Notes: generated from the sequence alone by a model not told the origin. Positions 34,670-47,868 are shown, counted from the first letter of the stretch. The stretch: 64,000 nucleotides of DNA from Nelumbo lutea (GCA_022828595.1 JAKGHH010000002.1:70032383-70096382); one strand, 5' to 3'. Translations and numbers: made by a program.

Positions 34670-34985
34670 TTGCTTACTTTGCTTCTCAACATTCTTAGCC
34701 ACTTTTCTTGGTATACATGATTTCAAATGTCAACTAAAATGACTTGTCACACCAATAGATTGTATAGACAATTTAACCTTGCAATAGACACATTGAGCCT
34801 TCTTTGTTCCATAGGTGAAGTTTTTTGTCTTTTTAACTTTGGTATTAGACCATCTTTTTCAATAGGATTCTAAGATCTAGCCTAAGTATCATCTGTGGTA
34901 GGAGTGGCAATGGGATTTCTTGTATTATTTGTTGTTTGACTGGCCTTGTTTCGAGAGGAGTCATCAATAGTATCAACCATGATGA
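34670..34985 (-). pseudogene. Fossil BED zinc finger of a hAT transposase
   Basis: In one minus-strand frame a segment reads KKAQCVYCKVKLSIQS, then GVTSHFS, a stop where Trp or Arg would be expected, and HLKSCIPRKVAK. The C-x2-C followed by H and H-x4-C spacing is that of the BED-type zinc finger at the N-terminus of plant hAT transposases and their relatives. A candidate ATG (MVDTIDDSSRNKASQTTN) lies at 34980, with stops and frame changes in between. No dimerisation domain was recognised in the following sequence, so this is a degraded fragment. Confidence 0.5.
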
Positions 34986-37614
34986 TAGGGGAAAAACCAA
35001 ACACAAAATGAGAGAGTGAGGGTCCTATAAAGTTAGAGGGAATATTTGTTGATAATATATTGTGATCATGGATAAGAGATGATGGTATTCCTATACAAAA
35101 GGAAACCTTGTTATGAAAATTTCTCTAATAAGAATTAACTTGTTAAGTGATATAACAAACATATTACACTATATATTACTACTCCCCCAATAGTAACATA
35201 TTAAACATCTAAACAATTAGGACTGATAAATTAATAAGAATTTGTGCTGATTTTAGGTTAGAATACTATTGAATTTTGATAAAAATGGGCTATCCATCAA
35301 CATAGAAACACATCAGTTTTAACTTGACATATAAAGTTTTTTTTTTTTTTAATTTACTTGACATTTAAGTTTTGAGTTCAATTCTTTTAAGAATATTTCA
35401 ACATTCTAAAAATTTTTCAAACACCCAAAATTAAATATATTTTTTCATATCTAAGCTACTTCTTTCCTCAAAATTCCATAATAAAGCATTTGAAGTCAAA
35501 TAGAAAAGGCATTTATGAAATAATTTATGGAACTATATTCATTTCAAATCAAATAAAAATGCAATTATAATAGAATTTTCATAAATTAATATTTTAGTTC
35601 CCAATTATTAGATTTGTGCAAGCTACAACAATAATTAACCATGCTTGAACCAAATAATTTATTATACAATAAGAACTAAGATTTAACTTCATGTTTGCAA
35701 AGAAATTTGAGTTGGCTCAAAAAAAAAAAAGACATTAATAATTACAAATATAATATAGTGCTTTTTCTTATAGGTTGTGATTATTAGGACAGCAAAGACA
35801 ACAGAGTAGGTTATCGAGGCTATCCAACTCAATATTAGAGGTTTAGAACAATATGTAGAATGCATCTATAACACACTTGAGTGTTGAATTTGTTCTTGTA
35901 AGTTAATATATGTGAGTATTCAATATCTAATGTTGTATGAAAGTTTAATAAGTTTATAAAAACCAAACTGTACTGGTCCAATATGAAGGAATAAAATGAT
36001 GGAATGGGTCTAGTGTATCAGGATTTAGGGGTTTATTGTACCCCTCAGCCTGAAAAACCAATAAATAAAAGTTGTTTGGTATCCTTACTTGGAGCCTTGC
36101 ATTTATGCAAAAAACCCTCGTTTGTTTTGTGCCGTGCATGTGATAGTTGGAAAGCAAAACCAGCCAAGAGTTTTCTATTTGTATTTTGTAGAACTACTTG
36201 CTTTATACAGTGCTTACACACAGACAGCCAAACAAATCTTATGATCGTTATGGTAGAGGAATTAGAAAAAAATAAATAAAAATCAAAGAATGCCATCCAA
36301 CTGATATTTTCTTAATGCTGAGTATACTCAAGCCTTATAAGTATTATCACAAATAAACATTTCTTTAAAATTCATATTTGAAGGAAATTTAAATAGCCAA
36401 ATCTGAGTTAAACACGTGTCCTATTCACTGAATCTGATGTACTGAAACCATCGAGTCTGAAGTAAATACTTGTCCTAAAGGAATTTTTGGGCATTTAACC
36501 ACAAGGTTGAACCTGAACTAAAAATTATTGATTTTAATGTTAAATACCTTTTTAATGGCGTGAGTGCAAGAAATCCATTTACATTGATCCTACATGTAAG
36601 TTCCGTAATATTGATCCTGCAGAAGGTTAATCTCCTTTTCCTCGTTAGAGCTCAACTTTACATCTCGTGCTGGTAACAGGTCTGCCCATGGGCTTGCCTA
36701 CTTTGCTCTTACGCAAGGCTTTTCCATGACTTGGTCATTGGTTCCCGATTTCATTAAATCTGTTGTGGAAGAGATGCATGTAATCTTTTTTTGTTCTGTG
36801 CGTGCCATTAGGCTTAAAAAAAATATACATTTATAAATATTGACACAAATTATATAGGTTTTATGAGAAGATAATACATTTCAGTATTTTAGTTCTTAAT
36901 TAGCACTTGTCTAGATAGTTCACACTGTACATTAACTATTAACACATGCGGTTCGAAGTTTCTATACTGGGAATTTGGGGCTTTCATTTATCCACCCATC
37001 CCCAGAGTATCAACACTCCCTGATTCATAGTGCTTCTGCCATTCTCACTGCAACAAATAAAGTAATAGAACACGAAGGATAAGAGACTCCTTTTATTAAT
37101 ACTTTAAAACCTTGTTTATATTTAATGTTATTATGCATTTTTTAATATTTATAATATTAGTTTTCCTAAACATGTCCACCTCTATCTTAATTTGTCCATC
37201 ACATCCAAAGCATATCTTTTAAAATTTCCTTTCCAATACTTCAAACCTCGATCTGATGGTGTGAATCAAGTAGGTCCTAATATTTAAAACCATATGAGAG
37301 CAGAAACCCATGTCATGAAGTTAGATTACCACAGCTAAGTAGATGAAGATGGGAGAAACCTTAGGAGTAATAACACCAGCAATAGCCAATAGTCACAGCA
37401 ACAATGATCAACTATATATATTTCTATCATCCCTGCCGAACTCATATTATGAATTAACGAGTATCACGGTATCAATATGTAAGAACCCGGTATGCAAATT
37501 CCCTTAAAAGTATCGGGAATAATTAATTATCGGGATTTCAGCTGTGTTGTGCTGGGCAACCCAAAAACCATTATCAATGCTTCAGTTGAGGATACAAAAC
37601 ACTAGCATTTGGCT

Positions 37615-37615
<1 letters not shown>
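34986..37615. other. Intergenic, no gene recognised
   Basis: AT-rich non-coding sequence. Around 37205-37250 a phrase (AAAGCATATC..TTAAAATTTCC..CCAATAC) matches the right end of the element at 10035-11444 and looks like a relic of it. Otherwise nothing can be supported. Confidence 0.4.

Positions 37616-37661
<46 letters not shown>
37616..37661. repeat. Long GA microsatellite, about 23 repeats
   Basis: The longest uninterrupted dinucleotide run in the window, about 600 bp downstream of the LHW stop codon. Confidence 0.95.
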
Positions 37662-37665
<4 letters not shown>

Positions 37666-38261
37666 AAAAGCTAATCTAGGAAAAGATCTCTAAAGCAGAG
37701 GCTTGATAAAATATACACCTCAGCCCTTTGATTTTCATTTCCCACCCTTAATTTACATTTAACAAGCAGCTACAACAAAGGAGACTAACCAAAAAACTAC
37801 AATAGTCAGAGCCACTGCATCCGTACCCCCAAGTTCGGCGAGTGGGGGACTACTATCTAAGCAGACTTTTTCCCCCAAAAAGAAAAGAAAACAACCGCCT
37901 TGTTCTATTATCTCATCTCTGGATAAACAAGGGCACCCACTGGCCGCTGTCACTGTGCTATGCTATCAAGAACCTGCAGATATATTTTTCTTTTAACAGA
38001 CCTAATATGGCTTTAGTTTCTAGGTCCTAAAAACATGCACGGCAATTTGCCCCTATCCACGCTGTTGAGGAGCTTTACCACCCTAAACCACTCCTCCCCT
38101 AGAGGTCAGTTAGTGCCGGGTTCACAAAATGCAAAATCAGTCTAACAACTCAGTATTAGAACCACCTGAGATGCCGGAATTCATGCTAGTCATGGCAGAC
38201 CAACATCAAGTTCAAGCCTGCTCGAAACACGCCGGAATCAAGAGAACCATTACGAGGTAGT

Positions 38262-41200
38262 TCACTGCAAGCCATCCCCCCGACCAGTTGCTGGAATGGA
38301 AGCTTGGTGAAAGTTGTTATGTGCTATCATTGTGCCATTGTCAATGCCTTTGGCTGATATTGAACCGTTCTTCACGGTTTGCTCTAACAAGCTCACCAGC
38401 GAAAGAAATATTTCCACCCTTGTCACATCCCTGTTTGCCTGTACAGAAATAATATAATATAAACACAATTAGCACAAGATGGAGAAGACATTATACCATG
38501 ACAATGGCTACTGTAGTTTGGGACTGGCCTCATTGAATAGATTGGAATATGTTTTCATAAGGCTCAGTTTGGAAAGAGAAAAAATCCAAATATGCAGAGG
38601 GCAAAACCTTGTATTTTGTATTATTTTATATGTATTTGTACTGTACATATTTGTATTTGTACTCCTTCCAAACTGAGCCTAACAGAATTCTTTCGAGGTG
38701 TGATTTTCAGCACAACCCTTCTCCTGTGAACAAGGAATATCCCCACATCAACAGACAAAGGTACCCCCACTTATGAATAAAATAATGGGCTTAGAGGGCA
38801 CTATTGTAAGAAAACATTGTACAAAAACTTAAAAGCATAAATTGAATTTGGATACTCTAGAAACTAAATTTTATCAAAAAAGAATTTTTCCTAAAGAGAG
38901 CTACAATGCTTGTATATGGAACAAGATATTTCCTATTAGACAGATGCAAGTATCATGGTACTACTGCCTACCACATACTTGAAATCACAGAAGGACAGAA
39001 CATAACCAACCCACAATTTCCAGAACTTGCAGAGAGACTAGTGTACAAATTTGTGGCCTATGGTGTTTGCAGGGAGAATAAAAGTCAAAGATAAAAAGAG
39101 TTCATTTGGATATTAACACATGCAACCTTCAACTATGAGATGTTAATTACAATTATTCAGAAAGACTGGACAACATTTGTGGCCTATGGTGTTTACAATT
39201 TCACTACAGCACCGTGATCATCTCCCGGTTCTGCAAAAAGTAAGTTGAAGAAATCTTATTCCTCATTTGGCCTATATAGGTATGCTTTATACTGAATAAT
39301 TAAAAAAATTAAGGGGTTAGTAATGGGCAAACCATATTACAAGGTCAGGCATAGGATTGACCAAAGGATTTCTTTTTTTATATTTTTGATAATTGATTGA
39401 CCAAAGGATTTCTTCACATGGCAGAAATTGATTGGCAGATTGGGCGTGTCATTCAAGACAAGGCTACTAGATTATCTTACCTCAACTGCAAATCGTGCCC
39501 AGACCTTGTCATTTCGGGCCTCCATTACTCCCTTCAGAATGGTCAGCCCTAACCCTCTAATTATATCAGCAATCTCCAGAAACAATCCCCGTTCTTCACA
39601 AAGCATCTGAAAAGAAAAGAATGAGATATAGAGAAAAAAGGGAAAATTTCAGCCACAAATTGTCAAATTTAGACATCAAAAGGCACTATGCCAGATCTCC
39701 TAAGACAGCATGATAACCATTACCTCCACAAGCATTTGACGAGGTGGATTTAGGTCCTCTACAATGATTGGGCAGATCATAGAATGTGAACCAACTTCAA
39801 AGGCCCATGTTGCCCCTCCCTCGAAATTGTCTTTCAAGAGCAATCCTCCCTCCTTGTTGATTATCTGTAAATTCAAGAAAGAACAATATATCACATCCCA
39901 GAATTCTGACTTATCTTCTAACTATTGCCAGTAAGGTATTATTGTTGTTGCATATATCATACACAAATAGGACAGGCATCATCTGAAGAAACTATGATCA
40001 CATCAATATACACCAAGAGTCCACTTACATTGTAGGTTGTGTTTCAGCATAAAAATTACTGTCATATTTTTTCTTAAATTAGAAATAAAGGCCATTTTTG
40101 TATTTAAAAATATCATATGTACATATTCCTCATGCTCATGTATCTTCTAACTCCTAGAAAGTTCAAAATGCAGATTTTCTCTATTTTTGAGGACACTATT
40201 TCTTTTTTTTTTCCTTTTTATATTTTATTTAGAACAGTGTGTTGATAAAAGAATAACTAATGGTTGATACCTTCAATCTCTCCAAATAATATTAGTTCCC
40301 AAAGAAAACCACCTCTTAAGACTTTTTACTTGACTTTCAATGCTAGGCATGCATCCAATGTCCAATAAATGCCAAATTTTTGCCTCATCAACCATAATAA
40401 TTTCTGCTTTAAGACAAATTAAATAGCAACTTTTTCTTAGGAAATGACAAGTCTAGCAAATAATCATAAAATACTGTGCACACCTTGGACTCCCCAGTTT
40501 GCTTTAGCTTGTCCGCATGCTTTGTCACACTTTGCAAGAAAAGCATGTGCTTGATCGTGCGTTCAAGTAGAGCATCAATGCTACACTGTTCAACCAAATT
40601 AAAAGACAAAAGTACAGCATTAATATCAGCAAGAACCATAGTGCAGCATGAATGAAGTTGGGAAAAACTCATTTATTTAAAAAGAAGGGGAAAAAACGAT
40701 ATACACCTTTGATCCATTTGGTACAATTTCCCTCAACTCCTTCACACGGTCTTGGATCATTTGACGATCTTTAGGCCTAGGTCTAGGGCTCTCCCCAGGT
40801 CTAAGCCTTTTGCGATTTGGTTTCCCCACTTCATCAGGTCTTTTAGAATGTGCAGTTGAAAAGCTATTTTCACGCTTTAAATTATTGCCATCTTCAACCC
40901 ATAAACTCATTGGTGATCTATAGATAGAATTAACTTGAGATTCTCCAGCATTATCTTTACTACATCCAGATTTAAATGAGCTAGATCCCACTATCTCTGA
41001 TTTTGAAGGAGGTGGAGGAACACCAAACATCTCAACTTTCCTCTGATCAGACTGATCAACCCGGCTGTATGTAAAAGATTCTGTAGGAACTGAAGAGCTA
41101 CTTATCTTTGTCAATGTTGTCCTGCATGATGCATTATCATCTGAATTTTGCTTAGCAGAAGAATGAACTTTTGATACTACAGCATCCAACAGATGGTCAG

Positions 41201-44200
41201 CTCCAGATTCAGAGAAAATTCCACTCTCTGAGATACCATCATTCATTGAATAAAAATTAGACCTAGCGTCTAGCTGAGTTGTGCATGTAGAAGCATCTGT
41301 ATTGAAACTCTGTCTATTTGAATTTGGCCCATCATTCCAACTATCATATGCCTGTTTGCTTTTAAAATCTAGACCCAAGATATCAAATAAGTCCTCCCCT
41401 AAAGCAGGTAGAACACATGTATCTTCACAGACAACACTTTGGGATATTGAATTTCCTGTATCATGCTTCTGACCACTCATAGAGCAATCATCAATAAAAC
41501 CAGGCATAGGCCTACATCTAGAAATATTTTCAAGATGAACAGATGGAAGATGAAGGGCTTGAAATAAGTCTACTCCCTCTTGCCCTGCAGGAAACTCAGT
41601 CTTGTTATGCTTATCATCAGAAGTGAGATGGTAATGATGGGAACCACTGGGAAGAACTCCACTACTATGTGACAGATTTGCTTGGCTTGGTACTGAAACA
41701 ACTCTACTGTTAGACGAATTAACAAACTGAGGACGATTCCCTTCTTGAGGTGGACGAGACAAATTACTCTCAGCCAACCTACACGGAACCGAAATTAGGG
41801 TCTGAAGAACATTTCCAGCTTTAGGTAATTCACATCCCTCAAGCAATGAGGCTAAAACAGAATCCTTCAGAGAATTAAGGACTACAGCTCTATCTGTTCC
41901 TAGTCGTGCATCCATGCCATGGGGCACAGATAGACCATTATTTGCAGGCTCCAGTAACCCACCATCTGACAGGATTTGTTGCTCTATCAATGCTAAGCCA
42001 TTACTAGTTACACCTGATTGATCACCTATAGGCTTTTGATTGAATCCAGATCTTGAGTTGTGCGCAGAAGACTGCTGGTTTAACATGGCATCTTGATTGG
42101 AGAGGATAACATGGGCACTTGTGGCTCTTGCATCTGCTTGACTTCTCAGAGGAAGATCTACTTTTGATGCTGGAAGAACATTTGTCCGGAAGAGGTCACT
42201 ATGAGGTTTGGTCATAGCTGGGGTCATGTTATGGGGTGTTTGTGATGACAAAGTATTAGCTTGCAATTTTTCCTGAGCCTGTGTATTTAAAGAATGAGTA
42301 GATTGATCAACAAGCCTTGAAGCCTGAAATATGGGAATATGTTGGTTGTTGTAGTTGTCACCGATAAGTTGCATGAACTCTTCTATTTTGGAAGATGAAT
42401 CTGCAGCTGATTCTGCCGAGAGAAGCGTTCCAAGAGAGGTGACAGCTCCAATATCCTGGCTAGGTTCATGCTTTGTATAGTTATCAGATAAAAGAGAACC
42501 AGGCACACCATCTATTTGGAGAAATAGACTCTTCACACTGTTCACAAATCCCACATCCTCCATTATCTGAAGCAACAGAGACAAAGATGTAAGCTCTTAT
42601 TCATTGAAGCATAGAACAATTGAGTTATGGATTTTTTAGCTTCATATGAAAGAAAACGAAAGATGCACCAGAATTGTCAGATGATTCTGCTTGCCCTAAG
42701 ATATTGATATCAAAATTAAGAATACAACCATGCAGAAGCATAAAATATGCATCTAAAACATGTATTTTCTTCCCAGCAATGAGACAAAATATCATTAATC
42801 AACAATGCACAATAAGACTGGACTTTGAAAGGGCATTCAAAAAAGGATAGCCATAGCTTCTAGGAACTGCATTAGACAAGCATATGATTTTAACTTTGGA
42901 CACACATTTTGGGGTTTTCTTATTTTCTAGATATTCCAACATCCTTGGTAGCCATGTAAAAGAAAGTAAAAAAGCTAGCCAGGATCAACCAATGAGTGTC
43001 AATGTTCATGCTACAAAGCACTCAAGGTTTTCTGTTGATTGGTGATTGCAGAACCAGTAAGACAGCATCACACAGAAGGTAAAAGAACGCGATGCATTAT
43101 GAACTATTTATGTTGATGCAACAATTCCAACAAACATTATAGTGAGACCAATGTTTATGACTGCATTGCTACTAAATATGCAGGAGAAATAGTAACCTCA
43201 GTAGAACAGTAGGAAATAAGTGTTTTTATCAGTAATTAAGAAGAGTGTTTGTAGTGTCCTGGAAATTTGTGTTTTTTGTTTTACACTGAATAAATGAATA
43301 CAAGAACTCACCACATTGGTGGAACCAAGTTGAACAACTCCATGCGGAAGTACAGGAATGACTGCAATTGTCTGCAAATTTAGAACAAAAATCTCAGAGT
43401 GAGCAAAGGTGGGGGAAAGAAAGGCACAAGAAAAGAAGAGGGGCATAGGAATCAGTAATACCTGCATGCCAGCCAAAAACTGGTGGTGCACTTCAGCCAG
43501 AACCTAAAAGCACAAGGAAAGATATTTGACATGATATCCATCATCAAATTCAGAAATAATCATACAAATTATCAAGACAAACATTTTTATGGAGAATTAC
43601 CAAACAGCCGTATTAGCTTTCACAAGAGGACCAATGCTAAGTAGAGATAACTCAAAAAAACGACATGACACCATATAAAACAAACTTCTTCCCCTGCCAA
43701 CAATTAAGTTATAATTTCAATATGTCTGAACATTAGATCTATATTGATAGGTTAGGATCCTTTGTCTTGTCTGGCTCTTCAAGTAGGCCTGATCCAGGTT
43801 GTAGTCCATTAACTGAACAGTCTGGAAAAATTATTTGTGTGACACAAGTTTTCATTGTGGAGAATGCAACTCAAGTTCCTTGCATATGCTCTAGTACTAA
43901 ATATGAAGGGTACAACCGTCCCAAAACTACCCATGATCTCCAATCAAATACACTACAGACAAAAGGTATCATTTCCAGAAGCCAGTCGAAGATGTTCCAT
44001 CAATGCCTCTAGCCCAGTTTTGTACCTACTTTCTGGTTGCTATTATGCAAGTGACTCGGATAGTCTGCTGAAGCATCACAGAGGTAGTGGGATCCTAAAT
44101 GATAACTCCATTAAAAAGTCCATGAAGATCTCTAGTACCCAGATTTTTTAGTAATTTCCATTTCAAACATAGAATCTTTTTCTAAAGAAAACTGAGAAAG

Positions 44201-45589
44201 TTAGCAGACCACTGACCATGTTTTACTTAGCTGACTTCCATCGTTTGTCAATTCAAAATATTTTGCAAATGCTTTAACCACCGCTTATAAGAAGTTAAAG
44301 TAGTACCTCTGATGGATGGCCTTCTCCAATGCAGTTTCCCTGAAGAATCCATAGATGTGTTCCTGTAAAAGCAGCCCTCCCAACTATTCTGAAACACAAC
44401 AAACATGTCAGAGATTTTAATTAAGAATCCATCTTTCCCACCACCAAGTAAAAGCACTAAATACACTGCTGTAATGAAGCTCTAGAAAGGAAAGCAGGAG
44501 AAAAATGGAAATGGGCACTTACCCTTCTCCTACAACATGGATCTGGTTATTTATCGTCATCTTGTTAACCAGAGAACAGACTTCATCCACTTGACACCCA
44601 AGCTGAGAAAAGCGACTTTCTGGGGAATACCGTGCAGGCTCATAATAACATTCTTCCCAAACCAAAAGCCTGCAATATTAAAACCTTTTTTTCCTCAAGC
44701 TCACGGAGAAATACATCATTAAGGGGGGAAAGCAGAAGGAAACTAAACGATTTTAATGGCAACAGAAAAAAGAATAGGATGCTTAACAGCTAGAACCTTT
44801 TCTGTCATTTAATCTATGAAAATGTCGCATTCACAATCTTTCAATAAAGTTTAGCTAGATAATCAAGATAGATCACCAAACAGTATGGCAAGAAAGAGTG
44901 TTTAGGAGAAACAGTATTACCATCCATTGATAAAATGATACACAACCACTTTACAACATTCCTGATGAGAATATTCAGAAAATTAAAAAAGGAAAAAAAA
45001 AATTGAAAAGAAAAAGATAGGATAGGATTTGAAAGCTTCATCCCTTGAACCTGAAAAATGAAACTTTTCAGATTTTAAACCAGATAATGACAAGTACAAG
45101 AATCAAATAGGAATGCTACATCAATCACAATACTCCAAATCGATGTATTATCTGAACGAAAACAAATTTATTCGGGCTGCAAGCTGCAAGCACAACATAT
45201 TCATCTAAATCCACCTTCGCCACTTGGATTCTCAAAGACAAAAGAGAACACATATAACATTCCAAAAAAAGAAAAAGGCATCAGATAACATAGCAGAAAA
45301 AGAAAAAGAATGACAGTAATCAATAAGGCATACTTGTCAAGGTACCGTAAAGATGAATCAATCTAACAACACAAAGAAAGCAAAACAAACAAATAGACAC
45401 GCCAGCTTTTTCAAAAACCCTAACTGATCAAAGTGGAAACAAAAAGCAAAACTCACATCAACAAAACAGAGAGACGGAATGCAGCTCAACTTACGTCGGA
45501 TTCCGGCAACCGATCTTCCAGAAAACCGCATACGACCATCTATTCACGCCGCAGAGAAACCTCAGAGCTTCTCTCAACAAAAGCCCCAT
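38262..45589 (-). CDS. LHW: LONESOME HIGHWAY (LHW) type bHLH transcription factor, ten exons, 943 aa
   Basis: Exons, 5' to 3' on the minus strand: 45589-45495, 44669-44523, 44388-44307, 43503-43462, 43371-43312, 42566-40707, 40585-40484, 39864-39724, 39606-39481 and 38438-38262, all with GT-AG borders and consistent phase (2832 bp with stop). Residues 1-142 form the bHLH-MYC N-terminal domain (MGLLLREALRFLCGVNRWSY, then WEECYYEP, GIVGRAAFTG, IAVIPVLPHGVVQLGSTNV). Residues 143 to about 715 are a low-homology Ser-rich middle encoded by one large exon. The atypical bHLH spans about 720-796 (RPGESPRPRPKDRQMIQDRV, then KELREIVPNGSK and CSIDALLERTIKHMLFLQSV). An ACT-like C-terminal part follows. 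In Arabidopsis, LHW pairs with TMO5-type bHLH proteins to drive cytokinin-dependent vascular cell divisions; the same nuclear role is inferred here. The N-terminus fits LHW better than EMB1444. The leader contains an upstream ORF. Confidence 0.94.
38561..38679. mobile_element. Tourist/Harbinger-like MITE in the last LHW intron, 119 bp
   Basis: The ends GGCTCAGTTTGGAA and TTCCAAACTGAGCC are exact inverted repeats. TAA flanks both sides (38558-38560 and 38680-38682). It lies in intron 9 (38439-39480), about 120 bp before the last exon in gene order. A fragment of the same family lies at 30644-30693. The near-perfect ends suggest a fairly young insertion. Confidence 0.85.
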
Positions 45590-46125
45590 CTCTCCGGCGA
45601 CGAAATCGGAACCTCTAATATAAACAACCAACTAACGCAAACAACGAAAAGCAACCAACAGTAGTACCTCACTGCCGGACTTCGTACATAATCCGGCTGC
45701 TGTATTCCGGCCTAACTCCCACGACACGACCCTCTTCCCGCCTGTTTCGTCCTCACACCACCATTCCGCTTCCTCGCCGGCTCCAAATTCCCGGCTATCA
45801 TTTTCCGACATCCCATTCCAGCAAGAGGACCGAAGAAAGAGAAGAAAAAAAAGGAGAAAAAAATAAAAGCAAGCAAGAAAGAGAGATAGAGAGAGAAAGC
45901 GACAAACTCCAAAAGAAATTGCAGAGTAGGTTGCACAAACCTACACTATACCACGAGCTCTAATCATGTAGCTCGCCATGATCTCATCCATGAAGCTCAA
46001 CAATGGAAATTACGAATTTAAAATCTAAAAAATCCGAAATAATTAATTCTTCAAACAAAACTTGAACCTCCAAATCTCCGTCCTCTCTCTCTCTCTCTCT
46101 CTTTCTCTCTGGAAGCTGGTGAGGT
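45590..46125 (-). promoter_or_regulatory. Long 5' leader region of LHW
   Basis: About 535 nt lie between the likely start site and the LHW ATG. It contains a GA-repeat tract (46081-46111), a second purine-rich stretch (about 45830-45900), a 16-codon upstream ORF and a further upstream ATG (near 45817) with its own 34-codon frame. A leader intron cannot be excluded: GT-like donors occur at about 45940 and 45667 and an AG acceptor at about 45617. Confidence 0.55.
45941..45991 (-). CDS. Upstream ORF in the LHW leader (16 aa)
   Basis: ATG at 45991 to TAG at 45941 encodes MDEIMASYMIRARGIV. It is the first ATG after the predicted start site, and its stop lies 351 nt before the LHW start codon. From memory, Arabidopsis LHW and its paralogues are annotated with conserved-peptide upstream ORFs (CPuORF6-8 group), which fits this position. 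I cannot align the peptides here. If conserved, it would reduce translation of the main frame or make it conditional. Confidence 0.55.
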   Translation of the reverse strand: MDEIMASYMIRARGIV

Positions 46126-46153
46126 CGTCTTCGTTGCTTGCTTCGCTTTCTGG

Positions 46154-46162
46154 TTTATTATA
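46154..46162 (-). promoter_or_regulatory. Possible TATA box of LHW
   Basis: TATAATAAA on the minus strand, about 570 bp before the LHW ATG and 30-40 bp before the long GA-rich leader. It is a plausible but weak core-promoter match. Confidence 0.35.
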
Positions 46163-46169
46163 TGATGCT

Positions 46170-47868
46170 CTCAGATGCTAGTGTGCTAAAATGCGCTTTA
46201 TTTAAACCAGAAGGACGAAGCCCCACCGAATCAGGGTCTGGTTTTCCAAAAAAATTACGATTCTTGCCATCCCTCTCTTTTGTCGGTTTTCGGTTTTGGT
46301 TCTGTGTGGTGGGGTGTTCAGACCGTCAGAGCAGATGTTAAAAAAGCCAACTCGGTACGCCGTAGTGCTATGACTGTCGTGCTGACGTAATCCTTTTATG
46401 CCCTTCCGTTTTTCCGAAATTACGGAGAGAGCCACTACTTAATCTGTTTCGTATTGAGGAGATAATCTTGGTTAATATTAAATAATTACTTTTTCTGGCG
46501 TTCTATTCTTTTTGGGAGTTTTTTATGTGGTGTTGTAAACTGTAGTTCGCCTGACATGCCAGGAATTGTCCGCGCCTTTTGATTAAATTATTGATTTTTC
46601 TTTTCATTTTTTCGATGGCTGTGATGCTTCTATTCTAGATCTTAGTTTTGATTATTATTTTATGGTGCAGGTGGGTTGGTGAGCGTGCGTGTGTGGGGGG
46701 GGAGATTTGACCGTTGAAATGGTGGGACCACATGATTGCATTGATCAATGATGGTAGGCCATGGAGTGGAGGGTTGAGATCAGCTTGAGGGGTGGGGCTG
46801 TTTCTTGATGAGATGGAGGCAGCAATCTCTAAAAGGTGGGGCATAAAAAGGCGGAGAGCCTAGTTGGAGACACATGAGGGTGTGTTTGTTGCTTTATTTT
46901 TTACTGCTTGTTTTTGTGGGGAATTGAGCAAAAGATTCCCATTCAATTCAAACACAATGACCTCTTTTTTTTAACCAAAGACCTTTGTACTATCATCTGT
47001 CCCTGGTTGCAAGTTAATATAATAGTACTTTGGTGTTTTGGCCGCTGGATGTGGGAATAATGACATCATAAATACATCTTCTGATGTCATTATTCTTGCA
47101 TTTAATACCCATCATTGATTTGGAATCTAGTGGGACAGAATATATGGGAATAAACTATGAATGTATTGGTATTTTGAATGCTAAGTGAGGTAGGCTAACC
47201 TCTAATCACCAACATTGATTTGGTATCATATTTTATATTATTTAAAAAATAATAATAATCTGCCCAACTTGTTTAGAAGCCTTCAATATAGATTCCCCTA
47301 GATTTTTACTAGAAATTTGGGATTTTAATGGGAATTTTATCCAATAGCCATAAATTATCAACTTTGCCACGTGGACAATGAGGTGGGCAATCAAACCATC
47401 TGACAACATATAATTAACAGTTTGAAATTCGATTTTTGACAAATTCTCAATGTTTTTTTTTCCTTTTCTTTTTACACTTTACAATCTTCTATTTCATGCA
47501 TTTTGGGTATGTGTTATTTATACTTAATTATACGCGTTTTTTCTTTCTAGTAGTTTGATATTTTTCCATGTGGTGTGTGTCGCTAAGAAAGTCTGAAACC
47601 AACTTTTGGTGGAGTAAGAAAACACATGTAAAAACTATTCCTTACGATGGGCCTCTAATGATGTCCTACTAAATGACTTCGTAAATAGTACCCTATATGC
47701 ATGCTATAGAATTATCAAGTCCGGACTTGCTATCCATAAAAGTATCTAATATGATAGGTTTAATATGTGCCATATCGTATCAATAGCAAACGCCATCAAA
47801 ATGCAAAATATTGGAAGTTAGGGGATATCTTAACAGTTCGAACTGTTATTATTCATCCTAGCAAACAT
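46170..47868. other. Intergenic, upstream of LHW, no gene recognised
   Basis: Likely includes the LHW promoter. A perfect 14-bp inverted repeat lies at 47055-47095. No protein-coding gene is visible. Confidence 0.5.
47055..47095. repeat. Perfect 14-bp inverted repeat with 13-bp loop
   Basis: GAATAATGACATCA (47055-47068) and TGATGTCATTATTC (47082-47095) are exact reverse complements. They contain TGACATCA/TGATGTCA, close to bZIP-type (TGACGTCA-like) sites. It may be a tiny MITE core or a regulatory palindrome. Confidence 0.8.

Noticed and set aside
43767..44151. Plus-strand open frames of 81 and 98 codons
   Set aside because: They lie in LHW intron 3 on the opposite strand and have no recognisable domain.
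45712..45936. Longer frame in the LHW leader just after the 16-codon upstream ORF
   Set aside because: It opens with GTG rather than ATG and is Phe/Leu-rich because of purine tracts on the other strand. Only a 34-codon ATG frame inside it is noted, as part of the leader.
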